In this document: positions 40,694 to 51,896 of the stretch, in pieces
How positions within the stretch are numbered: the first letter of the stretch is position 1
Layout: each line of letters begins with the position of its first letter
Assembly: GCF_014269225.2 (NCBI RefSeq)
Contig: NZ_CP077097.1
Span: 3,545,001-3,609,000 of the forward strand
DNA length: 64,000 nt
Reading direction: 5' to 3'
DNA from: Pseudomonas anuradhapurensis
GTDB taxonomy: Bacteria; Pseudomonadota; Gammaproteobacteria; Pseudomonadales; Pseudomonadaceae
The notes under the pieces: generated by a model
The model's input: the letters and a program-made list of their open reading frames with translations, nothing else
What the model was told of the DNA's origin: nothing
The model's database searches: none
Made by a program: the position numbers and the translations under genes

Positions 40694-41670
40694 CAACCTT
40701 CTGGAGTCTGTACGTTACCGTCCTGACCCTGGGCACCATTTTCTCGCTGACCTGGCTGCTGCTGTCGACCCGCAAGGGCCAGCGCGAAGAGGTCACCGAC
40801 GAAACCGTCGGGCATGCCTTCGATGGCATCGAGGAATACGACAACCCGCTGCCGAAATGGTGGTTCTGGCTGTTCGTCGGCACCATCGTCTTCGCCCTGG
40901 GCTACCTGGTGCTGTACCCCGGCCTGGGCAACTGGAAAGGCGTGCTGCCGGGCTACTCGTACCTGGACAACGACAAGCAGACCGAGTTTTCCAACGGCCA
41001 GGCGGGCTGGACGGGCGTGCACGAATGGGAAAAGGAAATGGCCAAGGCCGACGCCCGCTTCGGGCCGATCTTCGCCAAGTTCGCGGCGATGCCCATCGAG
41101 GAGGTGGCCAAGGACCCACAGGCGCTGAAAATGGGCGCACGGCTGTTCGCCTCCAACTGCTCGGTGTGCCACGGCTCCGACGCCAAGGGCGCCTTCGGTT
41201 TCCCCAACCTGACCGACAACGACTGGCGCTGGGGCGGCGAGCCGGACACCATCAAGACCACCATCATGGGCGGCCGACACGGCGTGATGCCGGCCTGGGC
41301 CGAGGTGATCGGCGACCAGGGCGTGGCTGACGTAGCGGCGTTCGTGGTCAGCAAGCTGGATGGCCGCAGCCTGCCGGAAGGCGCGAAGGCCGATGTCGAG
41401 AACGGGCAGAAGATCTTCGCCGCCAACTGCGTGGCCTGCCACGGGCCGGAAGGCAAAGGCACCCCTGCCATGGGCGCGCCGAACCTGACCCACCCGCAGG
41501 CGTTCATCTACGGCTCGAGCTTCGCTCAGTTGCAGCAGACCATCCGCTATGGCCGCCAGGGGCAGATGCCGGCCCAGCAACAGCTGCAGGGTAACGACAA
41601 GGTGCACTTGCTGGCGGCTTATGTGTATAGCCTGTCGCAGCAGCCCGAACCGGCCCAGCAGGCCGAGTAA
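40690..41670 (+). CDS. ccoP: CcoP-2, di-haem cytochrome c subunit
   Basis: 326 residues with two membrane helices and two haem sites, CSVCHG and CVACHG. A 13-residue insertion (around [13 protein letters not shown]) follows LPGY after the second helix and is missing in CcoP-1. It ends the second operon; a REP pair follows. Confidence 0.95.
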   Translation: MTTFWSLYVTVLTLGTIFSLTWLLLSTRKGQREEVTDETVGHAFDGIEEYDNPLPKWWFWLFVGTIVFALGYLVLYPGLGNWKGVLPGYSYLDNDKQTEFSNGQAGWTGVHEWEKEMAKADARFGPIFAKFAAMPIEEVAKDPQALKMGARLFASNCSVCHGSDAKGAFGFPNLTDNDWRWGGEPDTIKTTIMGGRHGVMPAWAEVIGDQGVADVAAFVVSKLDGRSLPEGAKADVENGQKIFAANCVACHGPEGKGTPAMGAPNLTHPQAFIYGSSFAQLQQTIRYGRQGQMPAQQQLQGNDKVHLLAAYVYSLSQQPEPAQQAE

Positions 41671-41686
41671 GGCAGGCCTGGCCTCT

Positions 41687-41745
41687 CGCGGATAAATCCG
41701 CTCCTACACACACATGCGGTCCCTGTAGGAGCGGATTCATCCGCG
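41687..41745. repeat. Inverted REP pair after ccoP-2
   Basis: 22-base arms at 41687-41708 and 41724-41745 (unit CGCGGATAAATCCGCTCC) with one mismatch and a 15-base loop. They lie in the 289-base gap before ccoG, which has no gene. Confidence 0.8.
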
Positions 41746-41959
41746 ATGCGGCCAGCAAAAGCAACACCAGATGACCTGGATCAATTGACACACGCCATAA
41801 CACGATTCATACCACGAACCCAACGCGACTAAAGGTCGCAGTGCGACCCCAGACTGCCATCAGCGGCGTATCATGGGCCGCAGAGCGCTAGCAGATTGCG
41901 CCAGACTGCGGCCGGCACGCACTGGCCGCGGCGTTTCTCCACTGCCGTGGGACTTGATG

Positions 41960-43375
41960 ATGAGCAAGCAGATTCCGGTACATGATGTCACCCCGCCTGC
42001 CAGCAAGGGCAAGGACTCCGTCGACCTCTACGCCTCCCGGGAAAAGATCTACACCCGTGCCTTCACCGGCCTGTTCCGGCGCCTGCGCATGGTCGGCGGA
42101 GCCGTGCTGTTCCTGCTGTACTTCGGTACCGTCTGGCTGAACTGGGGTGGCCACCAGGCCGTGTGGTGGAACCTGCCCGAGCGCAAGTTCTACATCTTCG
42201 GCGCCACCATCTGGCCGCAGGACTTCATCCTGCTTTCGGGCATCCTCATCGTCGCCGCCTTCGGCCTGTTTTTCATCACCGTGTTCGCCGGCCGCGTGTG
42301 GTGTGGCTACACCTGCCCGCAAAGCGTGTGGACGTGGATCTTCATGTGGTGCGAAAAGGTCACCGAGGGCGACCGCAACCAGCGCATGAAGCTGGACAAG
42401 GCGCCGATGAGCGGCAACAAGTTCCTGCGCAAGCTCGCCAAGCACAGCCTGTGGCTGCTGATCGGTTTCGTCACCGGCATGACCTTCGTCGGTTACTTCT
42501 CGCCGATCCGCGAACTGGCCATCGAGTTCTTCACTGGCCAGGCCGACGGCTGGGCCTACTTCTGGGTCGGCTTCTTCACCCTCGCCACCTACGGCAACGC
42601 CGGCTGGCTGCGCGAGCAGGTGTGCGTGTACATGTGCCCGTATGCGCGCTTCCAGAGCGTGATGTTCGACAAGGACACGCTGATCGTGTCCTACGACCCG
42701 CGCCGTGGCGAAACCCGTGGCCCGCGCAAGAAGGACCTCGACTACAAGGCCCATGGCCTGGGCGACTGCATCGACTGCACCATGTGCGTGCAGGTCTGCC
42801 CCACCGGCATCGACATCCGTGACGGCCTGCAGATCGAGTGCATCGGCTGCGCCGCCTGCATCGATGCCTGCGACAACATCATGGACAAGATGAACTACCC
42901 GCGCGGGCTGATCAGCTACACCACCGAACACAACCTGTCCGGGCAGAAGACCCACCTGCTGCGCCCACGCCTGATCGGCTACGCGCTGGTACTGGTGGTG
43001 ATGATCGTCGGCCTGGCCACCGCCTTCGCCACCCGCTCGCTGGTCGGTTTCGACGTCAGCAAGGACCGCGTGCTCTACCGCGAAAACGCCCAGGGCCGGA
43101 TCGAGAACGTGTACAGCCTGAAGGTGATGAACAAGGACCAGCGCGACCACGTCTACGTGCTGGACGCCGCCGGCCTGCCGGACCTCAGGCTCGAAGGCCA
43201 GCGCGAGATCCGCGTGGCCGCCGGTGATATCGTCAGCCTGCCGGTGCAACTGTCGATTGCCCCCGAGAAACTGCCATCGACCACCAACGAAGTCACCTTC
43301 ATCCTCAAGAGCGCCGATGACAGCGACGCCCAGGTTGAAGCCAAGAGCCGTTTCATCGGCCCACAGATCCGCTGA
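41960..43375 (+). CDS. ccoG: CcoG, polyferredoxin-type cbb3 oxidase maturation protein
   Basis: 471 residues from MSKQIPVHDV at 41960; an ATG directly before it is also in frame. There are about five membrane helices. Cysteine motifs include VWCGYTCPQSVW in the membrane part and two ferredoxin-type clusters, DCIDCTMCVQVCPTGIDI and ECIGCAACIDACD. An immunoglobulin-like periplasmic tail follows from about residue 350. CcoG is reported to reduce copper for delivery to the cbb3 active site. It starts the assembly cluster ccoGHIS downstream of the structural genes. Confidence 0.94.
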   Translation: MSKQIPVHDVTPPASKGKDSVDLYASREKIYTRAFTGLFRRLRMVGGAVLFLLYFGTVWLNWGGHQAVWWNLPERKFYIFGATIWPQDFILLSGILIVAAFGLFFITVFAGRVWCGYTCPQSVWTWIFMWCEKVTEGDRNQRMKLDKAPMSGNKFLRKLAKHSLWLLIGFVTGMTFVGYFSPIRELAIEFFTGQADGWAYFWVGFFTLATYGNAGWLREQVCVYMCPYARFQSVMFDKDTLIVSYDPRRGETRGPRKKDLDYKAHGLGDCIDCTMCVQVCPTGIDIRDGLQIECIGCAACIDACDNIMDKMNYPRGLISYTTEHNLSGQKTHLLRPRLIGYALVLVVMIVGLATAFATRSLVGFDVSKDRVLYRENAQGRIENVYSLKVMNKDQRDHVYVLDAAGLPDLRLEGQREIRVAAGDIVSLPVQLSIAPEKLPSTTNEVTFILKSADDSDAQVEAKSRFIGPQIR

Positions 43376-43390
43376 GAGAGATAACCGACA

Positions 43391-43915
43391 ATGCCTGCCA
43401 CCGCCGCCAGCCCCTGGTACAAGCACCTCTGGCCCTGGATCATCATCGGCATCCTGGCCACCTCGGTGTGCCTGAGCCTGAGCATGGTCAGCATCGCCGT
43501 GCGCAACCCGGACAACCTGGTCAACGACAATTACTACGAGGCCGGCAAGGGCATCAACCGCTCGCTGGACCGTGAACTGCTGGCACAGACGCTGGGCCTG
43601 AAGGCCGGCGTGCACCTGGACGAGCTGACCGGCGAAGTCGATGTGCGCCTGGCCGGCAACAGCGACCCGCAGAGCCTGGAACTGAACCTGATTTCGCCCA
43701 CCCAGCCGGAGAAAGACCGCAAGGTGCTGCTGAGCCGGGTCGAGGCCGGGCGCTATGTGGGGCAGCTGGAGGACAAGGTTGACGGGCGGCGCTTCGTTGA
43801 GCTGCTGGGTAGCGAAGGTGGCCAGGTGTGGCGCTTGTTCGAGGAAGAAAAGGTGGAGCATGGTGTGACCTTGCAGCTGGGTGATGAAGCGCTCCAGGGG
43901 GCCGAGCACCAATAA
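43391..43915 (+). CDS. ccoH: CcoH (FixH family) cbb3 oxidase assembly protein
   Basis: 174 residues with one membrane helix (about residues 13-36, WPWIIIGILATSVCLSLSMV), the conserved NPDNLVNDNYYEAGKGIN segment, and a periplasmic domain. FixH/CcoH is needed for stable cbb3 assembly. It lies 15 bases after ccoG and is probably in the same transcript. A REP pair follows and may reduce read-through into ccoI. Confidence 0.9.
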   Translation: MPATAASPWYKHLWPWIIIGILATSVCLSLSMVSIAVRNPDNLVNDNYYEAGKGINRSLDRELLAQTLGLKAGVHLDELTGEVDVRLAGNSDPQSLELNLISPTQPEKDRKVLLSRVEAGRYVGQLEDKVDGRRFVELLGSEGGQVWRLFEEEKVEHGVTLQLGDEALQGAEHQ

Positions 43916-43934
43916 ACGCACCTCCGCCGCTCCT

Positions 43935-44020
43935 TGTGGGAGCGGGTTCACCCGCGAAGGCGTCAGACCTGAAAACATCATCGCCTGATCTGACGCTTCG
44001 CGGGTGAACCCGCTCCCACA
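43935..44020. repeat. Inverted REP pair between ccoH and ccoI
   Basis: Perfect 24-base arms at 43935-43958 and 43997-44020 (unit GTGGGAGCGGGTTCACCC), extended by GCGTCAGA/TCTGACGC inside. Confidence 0.88.
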
Positions 44021-44064
44021 GGCACCGTGCCCAACCAGCCGATTTGTGTAAGGCAAATGATGTC

Positions 44065-46517
<2,453 letters not shown>

Positions 46518-46539
<22 letters not shown>

Positions 46540-46733
46540 TCCCCGCGGCACTGCTGCTGGTTGGCGTGGCCGTGTACATCTTCTTCTGGGCGGTGGACAG
46601 CGGCCAGTACGACGACCTCGAAAGCCCTGCCCATAGCATCCTGTTCGACGACCAGGACCCGCGCCACCAGGCGGCCGTGACGTCTGACGACAGCCAGGCC
46701 GCCCCCGCCAAGGAACCGCCACCCCGTGCCTGA
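46518..46733 (+). CDS. ccoS: CcoS, small cbb3 maturation protein
   Basis: 71 residues, one N-terminal membrane helix (MPALYVMIPAALLLVGVAVY) then FFWAVDSGQYDDLESPAHSILFDD, the hallmark of CcoS/FixS. It starts inside the 3' end of ccoI, so it is co-translated. CcoS is needed to insert haem b and copper into CcoN. Confidence 0.93.
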
Positions 46734-47409
46734 ACTGCTTCCCCTGCTGGGCTCGGCACTGATCCTTGGCCTGCTGGGCGGTGGCCACTGCCTGGGCATG
46801 TGTGGCGGCCTGATGGGCGCGCTGACCTTGGCCATTCCCCCAGAACAACGCGGCCGGCGCCTGCGCCTTCTGCTGGCCTACAACCTTGGCCGGGTGCTCA
46901 GTTATGGCTGTGCCGGCCTGCTGCTGGGCCTGGCCGGCTGGGCCGTGGCCAGCAGCCCCGCGGCCCTGGCGCTGCGGGTGGTGGCGGCGCTGCTGCTGAT
47001 CGTCATGGGGCTGTACCTGGCCGGCTGGTGGAGCGGGCTGACCCGCATCGAGGCGCTGGGCCGGGGGCTGTGGCGGCATATCCAGCCCCTGGCATCGCGC
47101 TTGCTACCGGTGTCCAGCCTGCCGCGCGCATTGCTGCTCGGGGCACTATGGGGGTGGCTGCCGTGCGGGCTGGTGTACAGCACCTTGCTGTGGGCGGCCA
47201 GCCAAGGCAATGCCGGCTACAGCGCAGCGTTGATGCTGGCCTTCGGCGTGGGGACCTGGCCGGTGTTGCTGGCCACCGGGTTGGCGGCAGAACGGCTGAA
47301 CATGTTGTTGAAACGACGCAGTGTGCGCGTGGCTGGCGGGGTACTGGTGATGTTGTTTGGCCTCTGGACCCTGCCAGGGCCGCATCAGCACTGGTTGATG
47401 GGGCACTGA
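46726..47409 (+). CDS. TauE/SafE-like (DsbD_2) membrane protein linked to cbb3 assembly
   Basis: 227 residues starting with GTG at 46726, overlapping ccoS by 8 bases. There are six or so membrane helices, with GGHCLGMCGGLMGAL near the start and LWGWLPCGLVYSTL in the middle. The paired cysteines (GMCGG and LPCGL) match the DsbD_2/sulfite-exporter-like family often found after ccoS. A role in copper or thiol handling during cbb3 biogenesis is likely from context but not proven. Confidence 0.88.
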   Translation: MPELLPLLGSALILGLLGGGHCLGMCGGLMGALTLAIPPEQRGRRLRLLLAYNLGRVLSYGCAGLLLGLAGWAVASSPAALALRVVAALLLIVMGLYLAGWWSGLTRIEALGRGLWRHIQPLASRLLPVSSLPRALLLGALWGWLPCGLVYSTLLWAASQGNAGYSAALMLAFGVGTWPVLLATGLAAERLNMLLKRRSVRVAGGVLVMLFGLWTLPGPHQHWLMGH

Positions 47410-47451
47410 ACGGGGCTGCTTTGCCGCCGCCCCGATTGCTGCCGATTCCCC

Positions 47452-47465
47452 TTGATACAAATCAA
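47452..47465 (+). promoter_or_regulatory. Anr box of hemN
   Basis: TTGATACAAATCAA, a perfect TTGAT-N4-ATCAA palindrome, centred 70 bases before the hemN start. The regulator gene anr follows hemN. Confidence 0.93.
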
Positions 47466-47528
47466 CACAGTTTCCTACAGACAACCCTAGACTCCGGTGC
47501 ATTGCTGCTCTTTCCGGGGACCGCCCTC

Positions 47529-48911
47529 ATGCTCGACGACCTACGTTGGGATACCGACCTGATCCGCCGCTACGACCTGGCCGGCCCACGCTACACCTCT
47601 TACCCGACCGCCGTGCAGCTGCACAGCGAAGTGGGCTCGTTCGACCTGCTCCACGCCCTGCGCGAGAGCCGTCGGGCCGTGCGCCCGCTGTCGCTGTACG
47701 TGCACGTGCCGTTCTGTGCAAACATTTGTTACTACTGCGCCTGCAACAAAGTCATCACCAAGGACCGCGCCCGTGCCGCCCCGTACCTGCAGCGCCTGGA
47801 ACAGGAAATCCAGCTGATTGCCTGCCATCTCGACCCCAAGCAACGGGTTGAACAGCTGCATTTTGGCGGCGGCACCCCGACCTTCCTCAGCCATGTGGAA
47901 CTGCGCCAGCTGATGGCCACCCTGCGCCAGCATTTCCACCTGCTGGACGACGACTCCGGTGACTACGGCATCGAGATCGACCCCCGCGAAGCCGACTGGT
48001 CGACCATGGGCCTGCTGCGCGAACTGGGCTTCAACCGCGTGAGCCTCGGCGTGCAGGACCTCGACCCGGCCGTGCAGCGCGCCGTCAACCGCCTGCAGAG
48101 CCTGGAGCAGACCCGGACCCTGATCGAGGCCGCGCGCACCTTACAGTTCCGCTCGATCAACCTGGACCTGATCTACGGCCTGCCCAAGCAGACCCCGGAA
48201 GGCTTCGCCCGTACCGTCGAAGAAGTGATCCGCCTGCAACCCGACCGCCTGTCGGTATTCAACTACGCCCACCTGCCCGAGCGCTTCATGCCGCAGCGGC
48301 GCATCGACAGCAATGACCTGCCCAGCGCAGCCGCCAAGCTGGAGATGCTGCATGCCACCATCGACCAGCTGACTGCAGCCGGCTATCGCTACATCGGCAT
48401 GGACCACTTCGCCCTGCCCGACGACGAGCTGGCCATCGCCCAGGAAGAAGGCTCCCTGCAGCGCAACTTCCAGGGCTATACCACCCACGGTCACTGCGAC
48501 CTGATCGGCCTGGGCGTGTCGGCGATCAGCCAGATCGGCGACCTGTACTGCCAGAACAGCAGCGACCTCAACACTTACCAGGACAGCCTGTCCAACGCCC
48601 AGCTGGCCACCCAGCGCGGCCTGATCTGCAACGACGACGACCGCTTGCGCCGGGCGGTGATCCAGCAGCTGATCTGCCATTTCGAGCTGGACTTCGAGCC
48701 GATCGAACAGGCCTTCACCATCGATTTTCGTGGCTATTTCAACGACCTCTGGCCAGAACTGCTGACCTTGCAGCGCGATGGCCTGATCCGCCTGGACGAC
48801 AAGGGCATCCGCATCCTGCCGGCCGGCCGCCTGCTGGCGCGCTCGGTGTGCATGGTGTTCGATGCCTACCTGGGGCTGCACAACCGCCAGCGCTTTTCGC
48901 GGGTGATCTGA
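47529..48911 (+). CDS. hemN: HemN, oxygen-independent coproporphyrinogen III dehydrogenase
   Basis: 460 residues from the ATG at 47529; the frame continues far upstream but crosses the TauE-like gene. It is a radical SAM enzyme with the 4Fe-4S cysteines Cys63-x3-Cys67-x2-Cys70 in [14 protein letters not shown], then GGGTP, and the HemN-specific C-terminal region. It makes protoporphyrinogen IX precursors without oxygen, supplying haem under low oxygen. Its Anr box couples haem supply to the cbb3 oxidases. Confidence 0.95.
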   Translation: MLDDLRWDTDLIRRYDLAGPRYTSYPTAVQLHSEVGSFDLLHALRESRRAVRPLSLYVHVPFCANICYYCACNKVITKDRARAAPYLQRLEQEIQLIACHLDPKQRVEQLHFGGGTPTFLSHVELRQLMATLRQHFHLLDDDSGDYGIEIDPREADWSTMGLLRELGFNRVSLGVQDLDPAVQRAVNRLQSLEQTRTLIEAARTLQFRSINLDLIYGLPKQTPEGFARTVEEVIRLQPDRLSVFNYAHLPERFMPQRRIDSNDLPSAAAKLEMLHATIDQLTAAGYRYIGMDHFALPDDELAIAQEEGSLQRNFQGYTTHGHCDLIGLGVSAISQIGDLYCQNSSDLNTYQDSLSNAQLATQRGLICNDDDRLRRAVIQQLICHFELDFEPIEQAFTIDFRGYFNDLWPELLTLQRDGLIRLDDKGIRILPAGRLLARSVCMVFDAYLGLHNRQRFSRVI

Positions 48912-49093
48912 AACCGAGTCGTTCAACCGCATGGACAAGCTTCCTTGCCAGGCACACTATGGGCGCAGTGACGGCCCCGGCACACCCGCCGGGGCCTGGC
49001 CAGTTCGCTGCACGACAGCGCACGCTGGCCTACAAGCTATGCCGTGAGTTACCCTTACGTCTTATGTGTGCTTTCCCACAAGGATCGAAGAAA

Positions 49094-49828
49094 ATGTCCG
49101 AGCCAGTCAAACTGCGCCCACACAACCAGGCCCATTGCAAGGACTGCAGCCTGGCCCCCCTGTGCCTGCCCCTGTCGTTGAATCTGGAAGACATGGATGC
49201 ACTTGACGAAATCGTCAAGCGCGGACGGCCGCTGAAAAAAGGCGAGTTCCTGTTCCGCCAGGGTGACAATTTCGGCTCGGTCTACGCGGTACGTTCCGGC
49301 GCCCTGAAAACCTTCAGCCTCAGCGACAGCGGCGAAGAGCAGATCACCGGCTTCCACCTGCCCAGTGAACTGGTCGGCCTGTCGGGCATGGACACCGAGG
49401 CCTATCCGGTGTCGGCCCAGGCGCAGGAAACCACCTCGGTGTGCGAAATCCCCTTCGAGCGCCTCGACGAGCTGTCGGTGCAGTTGCCACAGCTACGGCG
49501 GCAACTGATGCGGGTCATGAGCCGGGAGATCCGCGATGATCAGCAAATGATGCTGCTGCTGTCGAAAAAGACCGCCGACGAGCGCATCGCCACCTTCCTG
49601 GTCAACCTGTCGGCGCGCTTCCGTGCCCGCGGCTATTCGGCCAACCAGTTCCGCCTGAGCATGTCGCGCAACGAAATCGGCAATTACCTGGGCCTGGCCG
49701 TGGAAACCGTGTCGCGCGTGTTCACCCGCTTCCAGCAGAACGGCCTGCTTCGCGCCGAAGGCAAGGAAGTGCACATCCTCGACCCGATCCAGCTGTGCGC
49801 GCTGGCCGGCGGTGCGATGGAGGCCTGA
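49094..49828 (+). CDS. anr: Anr, FNR-type oxygen-sensing transcription factor
   Basis: 244 residues from the ATG at 49094 ([12 protein letters not shown]). The iron-sulfur ligands are Cys15, Cys18, Cys24 and Cys117. A cyclic-nucleotide-like beta-roll, a dimer helix ([20 protein letters not shown]) and a helix-turn-helix ([20 protein letters not shown]) follow; the E..TVSR pattern recognises TTGAT half-sites. Two such sites lie in this window (ccoN-1 and hemN). The protein turns on low-oxygen respiration when its 4Fe-4S cluster is intact. Confidence 0.96.
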   Translation: MSEPVKLRPHNQAHCKDCSLAPLCLPLSLNLEDMDALDEIVKRGRPLKKGEFLFRQGDNFGSVYAVRSGALKTFSLSDSGEEQITGFHLPSELVGLSGMDTEAYPVSAQAQETTSVCEIPFERLDELSVQLPQLRRQLMRVMSREIRDDQQMMLLLSKKTADERIATFLVNLSARFRARGYSANQFRLSMSRNEIGNYLGLAVETVSRVFTRFQQNGLLRAEGKEVHILDPIQLCALAGGAMEA

Positions 49829-49882
49829 GGGCTGGTTTAGCAGGTATACTTGGGCATTCGTTTTCCCAGGATATCCGCACCA

Positions 49883-50431
49883 ATGCACAGCGACGCCTTC
49901 GACCTCAAAGCCCTGATCCGCCCGGTAGTGGACTTCCCCAAGCCGGGCGTGATCTTCCGCGACATCACCCCGCTGTTCCAATCGCCGCGCGGGCTGCGCT
50001 ATGTCGCCGACCAGTTCATCGAGCGCTATGTCGAGGCCGAGTTCAGCCACATCGGCGCCATGGACGCGCGGGGCTTCCTGATCGGCTCGATCATCGCCCA
50101 TCAACTGAACAAGCCGCTGATCCTGTTCCGCAAGCAAGGCAAGCTACCCGCCGATGTGCTCAGCGAGGCCTACCAGACCGAGTACGGCGAAGCGTTCCTG
50201 GAAGTGCATGCCGACAGCCTGTGCGAAGGCGATTCGGTACTGATCTTCGATGACCTGATCGCGACCGGCGGTACGCTGCTGGCAGCGGCCAACCTGGTGC
50301 GTCGGACCGGGGCTCAGGTGTTCGAGGCGGCGGCAATCATCGACCTGCCGGAACTGGACGGATCGCGCCGGCTACAGGCGGCGGGTGTGCCGACGTTCTG
50401 CCTGACCGAATTTTCGCTCAGCGAATACTGA
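49883..50431 (+). CDS. apt: Adenine phosphoribosyltransferase
   Basis: 182 residues, the usual length. The PRPP-binding loop is [17 protein letters not shown], and the [14 protein letters not shown] and DARGFLIGS segments are typical of Apt. It salvages adenine to AMP. It is a single gene convergent with recR; a nested palindrome follows. Confidence 0.95.
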   Translation: MHSDAFDLKALIRPVVDFPKPGVIFRDITPLFQSPRGLRYVADQFIERYVEAEFSHIGAMDARGFLIGSIIAHQLNKPLILFRKQGKLPADVLSEAYQTEYGEAFLEVHADSLCEGDSVLIFDDLIATGGTLLAAANLVRRTGAQVFEAAAIIDLPELDGSRRLQAAGVPTFCLTEFSLSEY

Positions 50432-50451
50432 GACCACAGGGCTGCTTTGCA

Positions 50452-50580
50452 GCCCATCGCGACACAAGGCCGCTCCTACAGGGAAATGAGCTGCGCCGCT
50501 AATGTTGGACATCTGTCCACCATCTGGGGCGCAGCTCAGAACGCAACCTCCTGTAGGAGCGGCCTTGTGTCGCGATGGGC
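50452..50580. repeat. Nested inverted REP pair between apt and recR
   Basis: Perfect 31-base arms at 50452-50482 and 50550-50580. Inside them lies a second inverted pair GAGCTGCGCC/GGCGCAGCTC, and inside that TGGACA-TC-TGTCCA. Three nested palindromes share about one centre and separate convergent genes. Confidence 0.88.
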
Positions 50581-50606
50581 CGCAAAGCGGCCCCGGCAAT
50601 TCTGAA

Positions 50607-51209
50607 TCAGAGCGAAATCGGCCGCCGCCCGGCGAAGGCATGGGCCAGGGTCCCGCCGTCGACCAGCTCCAGCTCCCCACCCAGCGGCACGCCATGGGCA
50701 ATGCGCGAGGCCACCAGGCCCTTCTCGCTCAGCAGCTGGGCAATGTAATGCGCAGTTGCCTCCCCTTCCACGGTCGGGTTGGTCGCCAGGATCACCTCGG
50801 TGAAGGTGCCCTGCTCCTCGATCCGCGCCATCAGTTGCGGTATGCCGATCGCCTCCGGGCCCAGGCCGTCCAGTGGCGACAGGTGGCCCTTGAGCACGAA
50901 GTAACGGCCACGGTAGCCCGTCTGCTCCACCGCGTACACATCGGTCGGCCCCTCGACCACGCACAACTGGGTATCGTCACGGCGCGGGTCGGCGCACTGC
51001 GGGCACAGCTCCTGCTCGGTCAGGGTACGGCACTGGCGGCAATGCCCTACCCCTTCCATGGCCTGGGTCAGGGCCTGAGCCAGGCGCAGGCCGCCGCTGC
51101 GGTCACGCTCGAGCAGCTGCAGGGCCATGCGCTGGGCGGTTTTCTGGCCGACACCCGGGAGAATACGCAGGGCATCGATCAGTTGGCGGATGAGAGGGCT
51201 GAAGCTCAT
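50607..51209 (-). CDS. recR: RecR, recombination mediator protein
   Basis: 200 residues from the ATG at 51209. It has a helix-hairpin-helix start ([17 protein letters not shown]), a four-Cys zinc finger (CRQC...CPQC) and a Toprim domain ([14 protein letters not shown]). RecR helps load RecA in gap repair. The ybaB-recR pair is often an operon, but here a strong terminator and REPs lie between them. Confidence 0.95.
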   Translation of the reverse strand: MSFSPLIRQLIDALRILPGVGQKTAQRMALQLLERDRSGGLRLAQALTQAMEGVGHCRQCRTLTEQELCPQCADPRRDDTQLCVVEGPTDVYAVEQTGYRGRYFVLKGHLSPLDGLGPEAIGIPQLMARIEEQGTFTEVILATNPTVEGEATAHYIAQLLSEKGLVASRIAHGVPLGGELELVDGGTLAHAFAGRRPISL

Positions 51210-51305
51210 GGGAAAGGCCTGACAATTCAATAAGAGGCGGTTTATACCCAGCGCAGACAACGCCGTCAAACAACCATGCGTACAGCGTAAGGCTTGCGCG
51301 GTCCC

Positions 51306-51421
51306 TGTAGGAGCGGCCTTGTGTCGCGATGGGGCGCGAAGCGGCCCCAGGTTCTCAGCTTCGCAGCATGGATTGCCGGGGCTGCTGCGCAGCCCTTTCG
51401 CGACACAAGGCCGCTCCTACA
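51306..51421. repeat. Inverted REP pair between ybaB and recR
   Basis: Perfect 24-base arms at 51306-51329 and 51398-51421, unit GTAGGAGCGGCCTTGTGTC, with inner GC hairpins, between genes on the same strand. Confidence 0.85.
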
Positions 51422-51447
51422 AAGACCGCGCAGGCTGCAAGAAAGCG

Positions 51448-51479
51448 CAAAAAAACCGCCGCTGTCGTGAGCGGCGGTT
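51448..51479 (-). terminator. Rho-independent terminator of dnaX-ybaB
   Basis: On the minus strand AACCGCCGCT, loop CACGAC, AGCGGCGGTT (51479-51454), followed by a run of T. It is 18 bases after the ybaB stop. Confidence 0.92.
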
Positions 51480-51497
51480 CTTGGTAATGCAATGCCC

Positions 51498-51833
51498 TTA
51501 GAATGGCATCTTGAAGCCCGGCGGCAACTGCATGCCGGCAGTCATGCTGCCCATCTTTTCCTGGCTGTTCTGCTCGACCTTGCGCACGGCGTCGTTCAGT
51601 GCAGCGGCAATCAGGTCTTCCAGCACTTCCTTGTCGTCGGCGTCGGTCGACATCAGGCTCTGGTCGATGCTGACGCGCTTCACATCGTGACGACCGGTCA
51701 TCACCACGCTCACCAGGCCACCACCGGACTGGCCGGTGACTTCGGCGTTGGCCAGCTCTTCCTGCATCTTCTGCATCTTTTCCTGCATCTGCTGGGCCTG
51801 CTTCATCAGGCCGGCCATGCCACCTTTCATCAT
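51498..51833 (-). CDS. ybaB: YbaB/EbfC nucleoid-associated protein
   Basis: 111 residues from the ATG at 51833 ([20 protein letters not shown]). It is a small DNA-binding dimer with a long first helix rich in Met and Gln and a C-terminal PPGFKMPF typical of Pseudomonas. It is 63 bases downstream of dnaX and shares its transcript. Confidence 0.93.
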   Translation of the reverse strand: MMKGGMAGLMKQAQQMQEKMQKMQEELANAEVTGQSGGGLVSVVMTGRHDVKRVSIDQSLMSTDADDKEVLEDLIAAALNDAVRKVEQNSQEKMGSMTAGMQLPPGFKMPF

Positions 51834-51896
51834 GGGGTATACCTCGATTGGGTCATGTGATGCGGCCCGGCACCCGGCCGGCCGCATGGTTATCCG

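Noticed and set aside
41775..41795. Anr box before ccoG (GGATCAATTGACAC)
   Set aside because: The half-sites are in the wrong order and spacing for TTGAT-N4-ATCAA.
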